A stretch of DNA of 64,000 nucleotides, taken from contig OX485807.1 in NCBI GenBank assembly GCA_950295325.1, positions 10,877,001 to 10,941,000 on the forward strand, given 5' to 3'. The stretch is from Polytrichum commune. Lineage: Eukaryota > Streptophyta > Polytrichopsida > Polytrichales > Polytrichaceae. Positions 1-12,301 of the stretch are shown here, in pieces (the stretch's first letter is position 1; every line of letters begins with the position of its first letter). The translations under genes and the position numbers were made by a program. A model generated the notes under the pieces. It was not told the DNA's origin and searched no databases. It saw nothing but the letters and a program-made list of their open reading frames with translations.

Positions 1-73
1 AAATTGGTCATCTTGATATTGTCTCATAACATTACTCAGCACTAGGGTGTTGCTCCCCTAGTGTCGGGGTTGA

Positions 74-492
74 AGCAAGACTGATTCTCCTCTTATTCTA
101 GTCCATCCTTGCATAGTGAATAGTTCTCACCCTCAAGGACCGTAAGGCCCCCAAGGGGCTTTTGATTGTAGAAAAGTGCAAATTGGATGAGATTGTTCCA
201 AAGAAGTCCAAATTTGCGGGAAGAGGACCCTGGCTGTTTTTGCGAGATGGATCCAATGGTCTTTGCCGATCAGAAAATGATGAAGGATTGGATTTTTGGC
301 GAATTCTTTGAGTTTTCAGTTTTTGGGCCCAATCTCATTGCTTGGAGACTTCAGAGTCCCATATCTTTTTTTCCACACCTCAAAATTTGACGAAAAAAAT
401 TCCACATTAGGATCACAATGTTCTTTACATGTGGTAAAAATTTCAGATGTTTCGGAGCAAGACTGATTCTCCTCTTATTCTAGTCCATCCTT
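74..492. repeat. 37-bp direct repeat pair, about 380 bp apart
   Basis: A 37-bp segment at 74-110 (begins AGCAAGACTGATTCTCC) recurs identically at 456-492. The sequence between the copies shows no convincing coding region, PBS or polypurine tract. It could be the remains of a short terminal-repeat element, but nothing else supports that. Confidence 0.6.
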
Positions 493-2149
493 TTCATAAA
501 CAAGCTATGTAAGTCTTCTTTAGTTTCAACGGTGCCGATCGTGAAAATCACCCCACACTAATAAGAAATTGAGCTTGTTACAAGAGCTAATCAAGAAAAC
601 ATGACCTAAGCTAAAACACCCCCGGTCCTTTAGGGGTTAAGTATTGATCACTCTACAGGGTAGATGCAAAGTGACATACATGTATGACAAACTATCAAAA
701 ATTTATCATGTTTGGTTTTGTTTTCGGGCTTATTAAGCCAACTTGCCAACTCTCTTGCTTGCTTGACAACTTGCACATGGACTCGACAATGCAGTGAGCA
801 AGTCACGCATCCACACTTGGCTTGCTACACAAAATCTTCCCAATATAAAATAGGCTACGTACCAACCTACCAACAACCTACATGGAGCTTTCCCCTCCTA
901 GAAAGGAAACTCAACCCCTAGGTTGAGTAATGTTACGACTCCATGTGTTTTCCTTGTAAGACACAAGAAACACGTTCATTTCATTGCTAAAAAACATAGA
1001 AGACAATCATGACCCAAAATAAGAGAGTGGGCCTAAGGGTACTCCCTTGGGTGCACCCAAAGCAACACTAGGTGTTAAGTGGGATGGGAAGAATGGACTC
1101 AACATTGTGAGGTACATAAAATATTGATATTCTATACCTAATCTATTCTTAGTGTACAACCTAGGTGAATTCATTATCAACCTCTCAAAGGATTGTAAAG
1201 GGATTGTAAATTTCACTTCTACTAAACTAATTTGGGATCTTTCAAGCTAATTATGGTATCAAATTGATTAAAAACGTTAAGCTTTGTGATGCATACTATT
1301 TCAAAGCTTTTATATTGGATGAATGAGAGGTAAACTCATATGCAATAATCCTCCCTTTCCAAGTAAACTCTTCTTCTTGACCTATGTTATCCTAGATCAA
1401 GATGGTGCATCACTGTCTCTTTGTATTTGTATCAAGGCATTTTATGGACTTGGTTATATTTTTTATGGGATTTTTTTTTTGTTTTGAATAACATATGGTT
1501 GGAACCATGTTTGTTGTTTTCAGAGATTTTGACACGTTTGATTGTAACCGTTTAATTCCAATTACTAGATATTAGAAAGTTAATAGTCTAGTGGGCATGA
1601 CCTTCCTTTCTTGTGTTGATGTTAGAACATTAGATTGCTTGTAATCATGATTGTGATTATTAGAGGTAAATAAAGATCAATGAATAAAGTTTGAATAACC
1701 TTATTCAAGGATTAAAGGGTGTTGAATTGGAATAAAGAACAAGGCAAGAAGTGGAGGCGATCATCTCACTCCAAACATTTGTTCATATGCCTTTGTATAT
1801 GTGTATTTACTTATGCAATTTGGTCTCTAGTTCTCTTGTGCTTCAATAAGTTATGGGCCCACTATGCAAGTTGTGGAATTAGAGATTTAATTGGTAGTTG
1901 GTAAGGGAGTGGATCTTGAGTGATTGTAGTACTTGGAGGAGCCTTTGGGATGCTCTATGTTGGAGGTGCCTTAGTGCACGTTTGGAGCATCCGTTGGTGT
2001 TCGAGGTTTGGAGCATTGTCAGTGTACAAATAATACACATTTGGAGATTATAAGTATTACATCAAGTCTCTCTAATGCTTAAATGCATATATTTGATTTA
2101 ATTGAGTGTTGATTTGAGTTGGTTAAGTACAATTGTGCATATTTGAAGG
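493..2149. other. AT-rich stretch with no recognised gene
   Basis: Only short frames without recognisable domains are present. I see no RNA gene or element boundary here. Confidence 0.5.
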
Positions 2150-2510
2150 TGATTTGAGTATATTGAGGGTGCAAAGATACATTTGAGTTAAAGACGGCGT
2201 AGTCTGAGTAGGTTGAGGGTGCAAAGACATATTAGAGTTAAAGAGGGCCTAATTTGAGTTGTTTGAGGGTGCAAAGGCACATCTCATAACATGAAGGCTT
2301 ATTTGAATTCAAAGGGATATGACTTGAGTAGATCAAGGGTGCAAGAGCATATTTGGAAGCAAGAGGGCTCATTTGAATTTAAGAGGGTTTGACTTAAGTT
2401 GATGAAGGGTGCAAATACACATTTGAGAGCAAAAGGACTTGATTTGAATAGGTCAAGGTGCAAAGGAACATTTTAGAGCAGAAAGGCCTCAATTGAGTGG
2501 ATTGGTGTGC
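2150..2510. repeat. Degenerate minisatellite, units of about 50-70 bp
   Basis: At least six imperfect units begin with GGGTGCAAAG-like words (near 2168, 2217, 2267, 2337, 2407 and 2457) and contain variants of TTTGAGT and AGAGGG. Some units are near 50 bp and others near 70 bp. Divergence is high, so the array is old. No protein repeat is convincing. Confidence 0.6.
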
Positions 2511-3792
2511 AAGGCCATATTTTCAAGAGGGGTTCATTTAGTGTTAGAAGGGTTGATTGAGGATTTTGAAGCCATTGAGTGCATATGATCGTTAAGAAAA
2601 TGCTAAATTGAGTGATTAAAGAGTATATCCCAAGATTCCCAACCTTTGAGCGTAAGATTGCATTACTCAAAGATGAGGGTGCTAGAGTCATAGACAAGTT
2701 ATATATATAGATAACTTGTTTCTAAATATATGCATCTTCTTATCTACAACCTAAATTTGAGTTCTTGGGAAATGATTTTTATATGGAATATATATTTCAA
2801 ATATTGTCCATATTTGACATGTGCCTAAAGTAAGCCTAGGAAACCATAGTAAATAAACTCCAAAAGTGTTTTTCTTTTTCTTTTGTAGATAAGCTCAAAC
2901 CACATGCAGAGGTCTAGAAGGAAAAAAAAGGTCACCTCAAAATTAATAAAACAACCATCAAGAAGGCAACACCAACCAAAAACTAAACTTTGACACCTCC
3001 TGGACCATTCTATGATTGGGATTTCAAGGCTTAATCTCGATGGTTAAAAAATCTCAAATGACATAAAAATAAAATATCATTGTCCTGAATACTACTATAT
3101 CCAATCCATAGGGATGGTTTGAGAAAAGTTTAAACGAACACCCACTTTAATGTCCCCCATTGAAGACGTGAAAATTGTTGTAAATTCTACTTTGCTCTAC
3201 ACCTGGTCCTTTAGGGTTAAGGGTTACAATCAAAACAAAGTCCCAAGTAAAACTATAGGGTTTCCTATGGAGGAAGGTTTTGGGAGGGGGGGGGGCATAC
3301 ACCAAGATCATGAGATAAACATTAGGTGGATGAGTCATTAGTATCTTTCATAAGTTGACCTTATTGTTAGGGAAGGTGCATGGGAACTAGGGAGGTCGAG
3401 TAAGGTGGAAGCAAGAAAGAGTCACATTGTGGGCTTAAGAAGATGGATGCTTGAGGTCTAGGCCGCTTGATAAGCAAGAGTGATGCTTGAGGTCGGCAAG
3501 TTGACGACAAATGGATTTGGAGCTTGATGTTTGGAAACAACCTAAAGACGTCATAGTAAGTAGACAATTTATAGTTTTTCTTAGCCACCGGAGCATTATG
3601 GATATAAGAAATGAGCTGAGTTGCAAAGGTTGCATGTCAAAAGTTGCATTGTAGACCCACATTACAATATCTTCACATGTTTCATGCACAAGTTGTCATG
3701 ACTACAGAACATGAATTGGTCGTGCTACCAAACAAAACTATATAAAATCATAACATTAGTTAGAGATTGTGCTAGGGCTAAGTATTAGGATA
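2511..3792. other. No recognised gene
   Basis: This stretch holds short frames on both strands without recognisable domains, and a G-run near 3287-3295. I see nothing that can be annotated as a gene. Confidence 0.5.
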
Positions 3793-4904
3793 TTGACAAC
3801 CAGGGTTGTTTATTGTATCGTGACGGAGGCTAATCTCGGCATAATGTCGTGCCGTCACGACACGTATCCGTCACGACATTATGCCGGATGCTGTCTTTAT
3901 CCTGACGGACTTGAATTTTACCGAATTTTGTGTGTAATTACATTACCCCATTTCGGACACGTAGGATGTAAGATATCCACGTGTGATGACATGTCAGCAA
4001 AGTAGAGGTAAAGTGGGGAAAAAATTACTAGCCCCCGATCCAACCCCCGTTTGCCCCCCTCCATCCGCCCCCCCCGTCCGTCCCCGTGTTCCCCCCGTCC
4101 GCGACCGCGTTCCCCCCCCCCCCCGTTCCCGCCCCGTCCGCCCCGTCCGACCCATTTTCTCCCTAACAAACTAACGCCCTGCCTTCCGAATTCATCCATC
4201 CACCAAAATACATCGTAATAGCCACTTATGTACTCAAATGAATTAAGAATATCTATCACTTGCACACTAAAATGGAAGCATATGACATTTTTCATTAGTA
4301 TACTCAATAGTATCCTTGATACTAAAATGCAAGCTACCATCTGAAGTATTCCAATGTGCAATGCTAAATATTATAATGTAAATACTTTTCTATTTTACGA
4401 AGTTAGTAATGTTCATAAATAATGTCATATTGACACTTTGAGTCCTCTAGGCATCTAACTTAGGCCCTTTGCAAATAATATATGTGACACTAAATACCAT
4501 AACCGGTTTACTTATCTACACAAAACTAATTAGGGATCCCTCAAGCAACAAAGTAACCAACGTAGTATGATGACCAACAAATTATCACCGCTATGGAGAT
4601 TTTTGATCTATACAACAATTTGTCATAAGGACAAATACACTAAAATACACATATTCGCTACTCTATATATAACATTAAAATTTCAAATTTTGTAAGATAA
4701 CGATGAACATGCATAGAAGTATGCAATAATAAACGGTTGGTTGAATTTTTAAATAAAATAAAAAATCTTAAAAATGGTACAACATATTGTACAAGTAATA
4801 ACTTTATTATTGGGATGACGGTACAAATGCCATTTATAAATCACATACATGAAAAAATCATACACAATCTAATATTCCACTTCATTCCGTCAATTTGACT
4901 TCCG

Positions 4905-5280
4905 TCATGGCAACCTCGTAGATGCTTGTAGCTTCCGTCGAGGATCCAATCTTGGCGGAAGAAGATCCGGCCTAAATAAATCAACATAGCTAATCGTTCG
5001 GTTTTTCATCCGTTCCTTCAACGGTAGCCGATGAGGCGATAATCCTCTCCTCTTCTTACGAAAAGGTAAAGTCCTTAAAGATTCTTCCGCTACCTTGACT
5101 TCTTCAATGTCGATTGAATTGTCATCCACATCCACATCCCCGGGCTTCCGTAAAATATCCGCGCTCAAATCAACCACATCATTTGGATCTCCACCCACGC
5201 TTTTTGTTAGGTCCTTCTCCACCGCATCGATCTCGAATTTGACCGCATATTGTCGTTGGTCCTCCTCCGCCCTAAACTTC
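4905..5280 (-). pseudogene. Hypothetical protein fragment, acidic then basic
   Basis: One frame stays open here for about 120 codons without an ATG start near its 5' end. It has an acidic segment rich in D, E and V, then a basic RKKRRG patch, then a tail rich in L, P and R. Codon use looks more gene-like than in the flanks. It lies in the interrupting segment of the split hAT-type element, so it may be part of a transposon gene. I do not recognise the family and assign no function. Confidence 0.3.
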
Positions 5281-5465
5281 CATGTTTGTGTAGATTATGA
5301 GAAGGGGTTCATGACATAGTCATCACGAAATCGATCTCTAGCACTTCTCTCATCTCTCTCACGCTCGGGTGATGGATTGAATGGAATATGGGGTTCTCCT
5401 AATTTTTTATCTTCTCATCACATCCTAGACCCTCAAACATGTCTCTCTTCTCTCCCATCCTATCC

Positions 5466-6020
5466 CCCGGGTACGCAACTCCCGTATTATATGGTCCTGA
5501 TTATAATAACTTATAATGCGTTTTAGTCCAATATTGAGTGATACAATTTGTTTTAATGTAGGAAACCCTTGTAGCCCTTCTAACAAGGAATCCAAAAATG
5601 TAATTATATATAGGAAATGAATATATTTTGAAGCATATAATTGTATTAAAAACCTAATTATATGATTTTTTTAATACAGGTACCATAGGTCAAACTACCC
5701 AACTTTTTGGACTTTTTAATAAAATTTTAACATTGCGAATGAATTATAATTTTAATGGGAGGCTTAATAAATATGCAACCCAACTTTTTTTTCATCTCAT
5801 TTATTTAATTTGATCTTCACCCAACTTTTTTTCATGTCATTTTATTTAATTTGGTCTTTATCCAACTTTTTTTTCATCTCATTTTATTTAATTTGGTCTT
5901 CACCCAACTTTTTGATCATTTTAATTTGATATAATTTGATATAATTTTTATAAAAGCCGTCCTCTAAGCCGTTTTAAGTACGATGCCCCCTACGTATAAT
6001 ATGGGAGTTGCGTACCCGGG
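5466..6020. mobile_element. hAT-type MITE, family with CCCGGGTACGCAACTCCC termini (copy 1)
   Basis: The termini are inverted repeats of about 25 bp that start CCCGGGTACGCAACTCCC. They are flanked by a perfect 8-bp target duplication, TCCTATCC (5458-5465 and 6021-6028). The interior is AT-rich, non-coding and carries local repeats of CCAACTTTTTTTC-like words. A second copy is at 26062-26559. An 8-bp duplication points to hAT, though the terminal sequence is unusual for that superfamily. Confidence 0.85.
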
Positions 6021-6302
6021 TCCTATCCATGATATTCTACTCTCGTTATATGTGTGAGTCTAAAGGCTCTACTTATATACTGAGCTCAAAGGACTTCATG
6101 AAATATACAATAATTGATGTAATCCAAGATGTAGAGAATTCAATTATCGTTGGTAAGATAAAGACAACATAATAGGAATAAAAAGAAAGTTGGTGAAGTC
6201 AAAAAGTTAGTTGCATTTTTTAGAAAAGTCTCCCGACACCCGCATTGGAAATCTCTTTGATACCTCTTTGAAGCTTGTATATTAGATTAGTTATCAATTC
6301 AT

Positions 6303-6760
6303 CCAACAAATCACATATTTGTGCTTCAACCTTAGTAGTTCATATGGTTTCACAACCCATATCACGCATCCGAATGCCACTCTTATTCAACAAATCACAA
6401 ATTTGTGCTTCAACCTTAGTGGTTCATATGGTTTCACAACCCGCACGCATCCGAAGACCACTCTCATTCAACAAATCACAAATTTGTGCTTCAACCTTAG
6501 TGGTTCATATGGTTTTACAACCCATGTCACGCATCCGAATGCCACTCTCATTCAACAAATCACATATTTGTGCTTCAACCTTAGTGGTTCATATGATTTC
6601 ACAACCCATGTCACGCATCCGAATGCCACTCTCATTCAACAAATCACATATTTGTGCTTCAATCTTAGTGGTTCATATGGTTTCACAACTCACACGCATC
6701 CAAATATCACTCTCATTCAACAAATCATGAATTTGTGCTTCAACCTTTGTGGTTCATAAG
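6303..6760. repeat. 84/81-bp minisatellite, about 5.5 units
   Basis: Units start CAACAAATCACA near 6304, 6388, 6469, 6553, 6637 and 6718, with periods of 84, 81, 84, 84 and 81 bp. Periods divisible by three keep two plus-strand frames open, which gives repetitive 27-28-residue peptides. No family resemblance is seen, so I read these frames as by-products of the repeat. Confidence 0.85.
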
Positions 6761-6788
6761 CCCTAAACCCCTAAACCATTCCAAATTG

Positions 6789-7061
6789 CTACCACATATG
6801 TGCCATTGTTTTGTTCTCACACTCATGTAGAAGTGTTTTCATAAATTCCAATAGTTCTCCTTTACACATGTGACTTTCTTCTTCCGTGTATTGAAACTCC
6901 AACAATATTCTTTTGAGCCACAATTCGGTATTTGTGTTTGGATCACTATCATCGTTTGGATATTTACGAGGGTTAAAAAGTTTGGCTGCATTAAATATTG
7001 GGAGGTATGGGAAACAATCATTCAAAGTATGAACAATTTTTTGCATACAAAATGCATCCAA
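6789..7061 (-). pseudogene. hAT transposase fragment
   Basis: About 90 codons resemble an internal part of plant hAT transposases: an FPYLPIFNAAKLFNP-type segment, then NTELWLKRILLEF, then a helix with spaced charged residues. The DDE catalytic residues and the C-terminal dimerisation domain are not visible and there is no ATG at the start. It is a remnant inside the 6187-7303 inverted repeat. The match is by eye to the family pattern. Confidence 0.45.
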
Positions 7062-7486
7062 TAATATGAATGGTTGTAGTTCATTGGGCCCATAACATCA
7101 AATAGCAAGGCTAGGAGGGTACCCTTTGAGTACCCGCAAATTTACCTCAACAAGAAGGGAAAAGCTTGCAAAGCAAGGGTGAATAAATGGATAATTAATC
7201 AAATATAGAAACTTAAAAAATACATCAAAGATGTTTCCAATGCGGGTGTCGGGAGACTTTTCAAAGTGTGCAACTGCCTTTTTGACCTCACCAAGTTTTC
7301 CGTTGCTATATAGCTATTAAGATTTGTTTAGATCGTAATTTAGCCTAGATTAGAACCTTTACCACCACTTGGCATTAGTTTTGTCCTACAAACCAACATA
7401 TTAATTTTAAACATTGAAAGTAACTATCCAAATAGTTTCAGCACGCGCCGGTTTGATGCTCTTTTGAGAAGGTCAATGCGGGCTTG

Positions 7487-7852
7487 CTACTTAATGTTAT
7501 GCCCATCAGTTGCCAATGCATGAACAACACAATATCTTGTATTGTTTTCATAACTCAACTGAAGATTTCTTACAAATTTCCTTAAGAATTTTCCCAAATT
7601 CTTGCTTGTACGACCCAACATAGGTCCATTCCTAGATTTTAAATTGACGTGATAAATTGAAATAATGAAATTGATGATTGCATTAATAGTTGTGATATCA
7701 ACCATATCATATTTAAATTTCATATTCAATTTATTCAACTCTTGTAAAACATCTTCAAGCAAGTTCAAATAAAAATATATTTTAAAAAAACCTATGATCT
7801 CATACCAATGTTGCTCTTCATCTTTGAATATTCCAATAGCGCCAACATGCAT
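7487..7852 (-). pseudogene. Unrecognised protein fragment
   Basis: A 121-codon frame starts with ATG and runs through hydrophobic helices to a basic region (LGRTSKNLGKFLRKF). Upstream to about 8200 the same strand reads further short segments interrupted by stops (for example NRRNELKRLLKDVFEEDY), so this looks like the decayed end of a longer gene. Given its place between transposase fragments, a transposon origin is likely. No family is recognised. Confidence 0.3.
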
Positions 7853-8259
7853 TGTAGGGAGTAGGTGATGACATTACCAAATTGCATGAATGTGTAAAAC
7901 CACTACATAATCTTCTTCAAATACATCCTTCAACAATCGTTTCAGCTCGTTGCGTCGATTTGTACTAAGGTAGAGACACCTATTCATGACAACGACCTAA
8001 TTCTGCCGACTTTCAATATATACATGAACATTTCTCGCCATCATTTGTGTTGCTTCACAATTGTTCATTTGTTTCTTTTGGATAAGTCTATGGGTCATGA
8101 ATAGGTGTCTACAACAGCCTTGCTTCAAAAAATTGTGTAAAATTGCTCAAGCCTCCAAAAATTCAGATTCCAACGTCCAACACTTCCTTTCGGATTTGCT
8201 AACACATTCATGATTTCACTCCATGCTCTTTGCACTCCCAGGTTACCAATTCCCTTATA

Positions 8260-9034
8260 CACTCTAACCTTGATAATATCAGACCATCCATTTCACCATA
8301 AAGTGTGATATAAGCAAGGTGTGACATATTTGATAATGTCACATTTTGAAGATTTGTGCATAATGTGATATTATCAAAAAAATAGGTAGAAATATAACAA
8401 ATACAAGACTTCAATGTTTTTGAATGTAAAATATAATTCAAAATTGTGAATAACAACAAGAGCACATCATAATGTGTCATTGAGATCAGGTAAAGACCTC
8501 TCACTAGAGACAAAGAAGCTTCCAATGTCACATTGTTTTAGTGATGTTAAATGTCCAACACCAATTCTAATGAGTTTGTCGAGGATTTTTTCCTTTCCTA
8601 ACAACTCCTGAGTGTTGAAAATCTGAGAACCTTGGCTAGCCATAAAATTCAAAACATCTTTGGCATATTTTTGTGCATCGCTTACCTTCACTACTTTAGA
8701 CTCATCATCACTGCTATCAACAATCAATGGGTCTTCTTCCATGGAATCAAGTACATGTTCGCCATCTTGCACTAATTGCACAAGCTCCTTAGTAGAATAT
8801 TCCACCTGAAAATCATCTTCACCTTCCATGTTTATGTACTCACCATCACATACAATCCATTCATATTTGATATTATCACATTTACACTATGGATTTTGGA
8901 AAAAATAGTGACATTATCAAGGGTGATAGGGATAATAACAAGGGAGTTTTACACTAAGAAAATCGGTTTCAAACTTTTAAGTGACAATATCGAGGTGTTC
9001 TATTAACAAGGGTGACATTATCAAGGTTAGACTG
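8260..9034 (-). mobile_element. Pogo/Tigger-like (Tc1/mariner) element, internally deleted
   Basis: The termini are imperfect inverted repeats: 8260 reads CACTCTAACCTTGATAATA and the reverse of 9034 reads CAGTCTAACCTTGATAATG. TA dinucleotides flank both ends (8258-8259, 9035-9036), as expected for the Tc1/mariner superfamily. A C-terminal transposase fragment lies inside on the minus strand, while the DNA-binding and DDE parts are missing. The element is a 775-bp non-autonomous derivative. Confidence 0.75.
8467..8829 (-). pseudogene. C-terminal fragment of a CENP-B/Tigger-like transposase
   Basis: A 120-codon frame opens at an ATG (8827-8829) and encodes an acidic, serine-rich linker (SMEEDPLIVDSSDDES) followed by a helical segment with alternating leucines. 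This is the layout of the C-terminal end of pogo/Tigger transposases, where cryptic-promoter and dimerisation helices follow an acidic linker. The helix-turn-helix and DDE domains are absent. Its place between pogo-like terminal repeats supports the call; the sequence alone is weak evidence. Confidence 0.45.
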
Positions 9035-9049
9035 TACTGTCATGAATAG

Positions 9050-9394
9050 TGTTGTGAGAAAGGAGAAAACGAGAGAGAAACGAGAGAGAGAGAAAATAAT
9101 GTAACAATTGTATGTTACCCCAAGAGGTGTGGGGTATTTATATTGAGGTTGGGGCGACCCTTACAATAGTGTAAATAGAGTGTAATATATAGTTACTTTT
9201 ACTTCGCTCAAGTTACTTCATACTTAGGATTTACTCAACACTCCTCCTCGAAGGAATAAGCAACTAAAAAATTTAATCTAGTGATTGGTCTCTACCAATT
9301 CTCTTCCTCGTGCTGATAACGTGTTGTGAGAAAGGAGAAAACGAGAGAGAAACGAGAGAGAGAGAAAATAATGTAACAATTGTATGTTACCCCC
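9050..9394 (-). mobile_element. Truncated TRIM-like LTR element
   Basis: The complete LTR at 9050-9240 (TGTTGTGAG...CTCAACA) and a partial second copy starting at 9322 flank only 81 bp. On the minus strand that interior begins with a purine tract (CGAGGAGGAG) next to one LTR. It ends beside the other LTR with CGTTATCAGCACGAGG, a primer-binding site of the half-tRNA-Met type used by many plant copia elements. The second LTR stops after about 73 bp at a run of C, where the split hAT element resumes. LTR, PBS and PPT with no coding space define a TRIM. Confidence 0.75.
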
Positions 9395-9843
9395 CGTCCG
9401 TACCCGTTCCCGCCCGTCCGCACCCCATCCCGCCCATTCGCGCCCCATTCCCGCCCCCGTCCGCCCCCTTGTTCCCCCCTGTCCGCCCCCTTGTTCCCCC
9501 CGTCCGACCCCCCTTGTTCCCCCCCGTCCGCCCCACCCTCGTCCCCCGTCCGCCCCACACCCTCCTTAGTCGTTTTTTACTACTTTGATTTTAACAAAAT
9601 GGTAAACAGAATGGCAAAATGGTTTACTTGGCGCTAGGCATATCCACGTCCATGTCGGCGTTTTCTGCCACATAGGACGCCACCTTGGCAAGAAGGTAAG
9701 TATTTTACCCACCCTACTCCGTTCCCCCTATGTTGACCCTACGTGGACCCTATTGTGTCGTGACGGAGGGATCCGTCACGACACGACACGTCATGACGGC
9801 ACGACACCGTCATAACGGCGGGATAGACAACCCTGTTGACAAC

Positions 9844-11854
9844 CCATAATCATAGTACCTACGATTTCTTAGAAAAATTAAAAGATTTCAATCATAGCCT
9901 TTAATAATCCAAAGCACAATCATGATGGTGGACTCTTCATTGGAAACCTAAATGGCATGCATGGGTCACTATGAAATTATACCCTCTATAATATGAGAAG
10001 TTTATAGAGAAAAACCATTGTATACATACTAACGGCATGCTAGAAAATGGACTCATGTATTTATATTAAGCTTATGAATGTGATGACTTTATATATTAAA
10101 TGTAAATATCAAATTTAAGAACCATTTATTAAATATAATGTCCATTGTCACTTTCCAATGAGAAAGTCAGTAAACGTTTTTTCATTCATAGAATGCAACT
10201 GGATTATTACATTCAATAACTCAAGGATTACATTCAATGAGATAACCCTCAAGGGAGCCCATGAGCTTTAAGAGCCTTTATTTTTTTTAAACCTAAAATC
10301 CAAACTCAAACCCCAACAAGAATGGATAAGGTAGACATTGTGGACTATTACCATATGACAATAATGGATGTTTACCTCAACATTCTTAATAGCATTTATA
10401 AATGTACACACCCGAGAAAAATAATGCCTTTCCCTTGAGTATGCTATGCACGCTAATGCCTCAAATTATACCCCTTCTTACACTCACATTAGTTCATATG
10501 TGGTATGTAGAGTTTGCCCCCTTGGAGCACAATAATATCATTGGGTGCTTGCTTGTAGCCAATTTCCTCAAGATTTTTGGAGCTCAAATGAATTGGTTGT
10601 ATCTTATCCATTTGGTAAATATTTTTGTTCTCAGTGAATAATCATATGGGTTCCCCAAATTATGTTGATTATTTAGTATAGGATGATTAGCTAGATTTAA
10701 ACTTGTAGTCTAATCTCTTTCAAACACATGTATTTTTTTTGTTCACTATTAGATCCAAACCTCACCACACACCACTCAATTGCAAGTGTCCAATTAAGAT
10801 AAAATAAAAAAAATTGAATGCAACTCACTTACCTTACACGTAATAATAAAGCTCACTTAGAGATTATGCTAGGTCATGGGGAGGTCACTAGCTATATACT
10901 TTTGTATACCACATGTGGTTGGGAGTTATTTAAGGATGGTTTATTTATCTAAATTTCTTGAATAATTGGCACCCTATTAGTAGATAAAATGGCACTTTGA
11001 GGTATTTCTTAAGATCCTATAGGAATGTAGAATATACATCATGAACTTATTTTAAGACTTCATTTTATTTGTAAACTACATCATTTATAAAAGTCTTGGA
11101 ATACTGACATAAATTGATGTTGATTCGTAACAAAAGGACAAAATAACATCAATGGAAATTTCAAATTAAAAATGTATGCTCAATGCCTAAAGTTTTGCAA
11201 TTTGGTGTGGTTGCCTTCAAAAGCATAAACAAAAACTAGAACAAAGGAAAAAAATTAGATGGTTCTCACATTCAAGTAATGTGTTAAAAAAACATGTCAA
11301 CCAAATGAACCTACAACATGAGTCAAATATCTAGCATTATTGTATGCCATGAATCAAATGCCCAACAATATTGTCTACAAGGGGCAAGTGTTCAAGCTTG
11401 ATCAATAGCAATGCAATTCTTGCAACTATGATTTTCCCACAAATTCATCTAAACTCTTAGCATCTACGGGATCAAGTAGATAAATTGCCCAAACGGATCA
11501 TACTCCATTGTCACATTTGACATAATTGAATCTACATCTACCCACTTACAATATTTTTGGTCATAATGGAATTTGAGGTGTCCTGGAGTAGGGAAAAAAT
11601 ATTAACACATCATGAATTCAGATGTCAGCACAACAATGCCCTTTTCAAATGCAGTTTCTTGTCTTTTATGGAGGTCAACGGATTGCCTGCATAATTCTCA
11701 TTTTGTGCCAAATTTCCTCTGCATCATTTGAACTTGCCCAATCCACCACATACTATCTTCAAATCCTTGGAAAATCGAAGTTGGGGCATCATTCTTGGAT
11801 GGTCTCCCTCCACTACATTTCTTGGCAACTTTAATTGTTGAAGAAATTATAATT
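9844..11854. other. AT-rich stretch with no recognised gene
   Basis: Frames are short and without domains. A segment at 10680-10790 (AGCTAGATTTAAACTTGTAG...) recurs diverged at 12958-13062, which indicates an old dispersed repeat. Confidence 0.5.
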
Positions 11855-12034
11855 GAATAGAAATCCCTTGAAATAGCATTTGGTTATGGGCCTGGTCACA
11901 TATGATTTCACACTACACTTAAGGGCATGTGACCACACTACATGTTTTTGGAAGTAATGGCCTTTGGACACTTTTTTTGGGCTCTCACAATTTCATGGCC
12001 GCGGCTCTTGGCTCGTGTGTGAATTGGCCCTAAA
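11855..12034. mobile_element. Partial copy of the Harbinger-type element at 25530-26029
   Basis: About 180 bp match, in reverse orientation, the left part of the element at 25530. Matching features are the terminus TGTGTGAATTGGCCC, an internal GGCTCTCACA word, and the ACTACATG and TTTCACACTACACTT segments. The other terminus was not found, so the copy is truncated or too diverged to follow. Confidence 0.6.
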
Positions 12035-12301
12035 CCATGAAATCCAAAGCCAACTTCTAAATTGGATGACTTTTAGTCAATTGAGGGATTTTCTCATCCA
12101 ATCCAAATACATTCATTGAATCTCACAAAAATTCTTTGTTTGTCCAAATATTACATACCCTATTTTATTAATAAAAAGGAAATACAAGCTGTGCATTTCA
12201 CACACTGTACTTTAGATATAATATTATATGAGTCATTTTATCCAAGCTTTAGTAATTCCAAAATTTACATAAATTTTTTCTCTATGGAATGAAAGTACCC
12301 T

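Larger units (their letters stand above)
6187..7303. repeat. Long inverted repeat arms (about 75 bp) enclosing 1.0 kb
   Basis: The arm at 6187-6262 is the imperfect reverse complement of 7225-7302. The best-conserved core is AAGTCTCCCGACACCCGCAT at both arms. A minisatellite and a hAT transposase fragment lie between them. The arms may be terminal inverted repeats of a DNA transposon or the result of an inverted duplication. I could not define a target duplication. Confidence 0.6.
3801..9835. mobile_element. hAT-type non-autonomous element (copy 1), split by a 5.2-kb interruption
   Basis: The left part (3801 to about 4170) begins CAGGGTTG. The right part (about 9395 to 9835) ends CAACCCTG. 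The 8-bp sequence TTGACAAC flanks the pair at 3793-3800 and 9836-9843, so the halves belong to one insertion. Read together and reversed, they match the intact copy at 47203-47869, including a variable C/G-rich middle (CCGTCCGCC-like words). The CAGGG terminus and 8-bp duplication are hAT hallmarks. No transposase is encoded by the element itself. The interruption falls in the C-rich middle; its right edge is a truncated TRIM. Frames across the C-rich tract are low-complexity and not treated as genes. Confidence 0.8.

Noticed and set aside
3918..4361. A glycine-rich protein on the minus strand
   Set aside because: It is a translation of the G/C-rich tract and subterminal part of a hAT-type non-autonomous element; the same peptide appears in the copy at 47203-47869.
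6275..6759. Repeat proteins of about 150 residues
   Set aside because: Two overlapping frames of an 81/84-bp minisatellite are open at once; no domain is seen.
9310..9637. Proline-rich proteins on the plus strand
   Set aside because: They are low-complexity readings of the C-rich middle of the split hAT-type element in all three frames.
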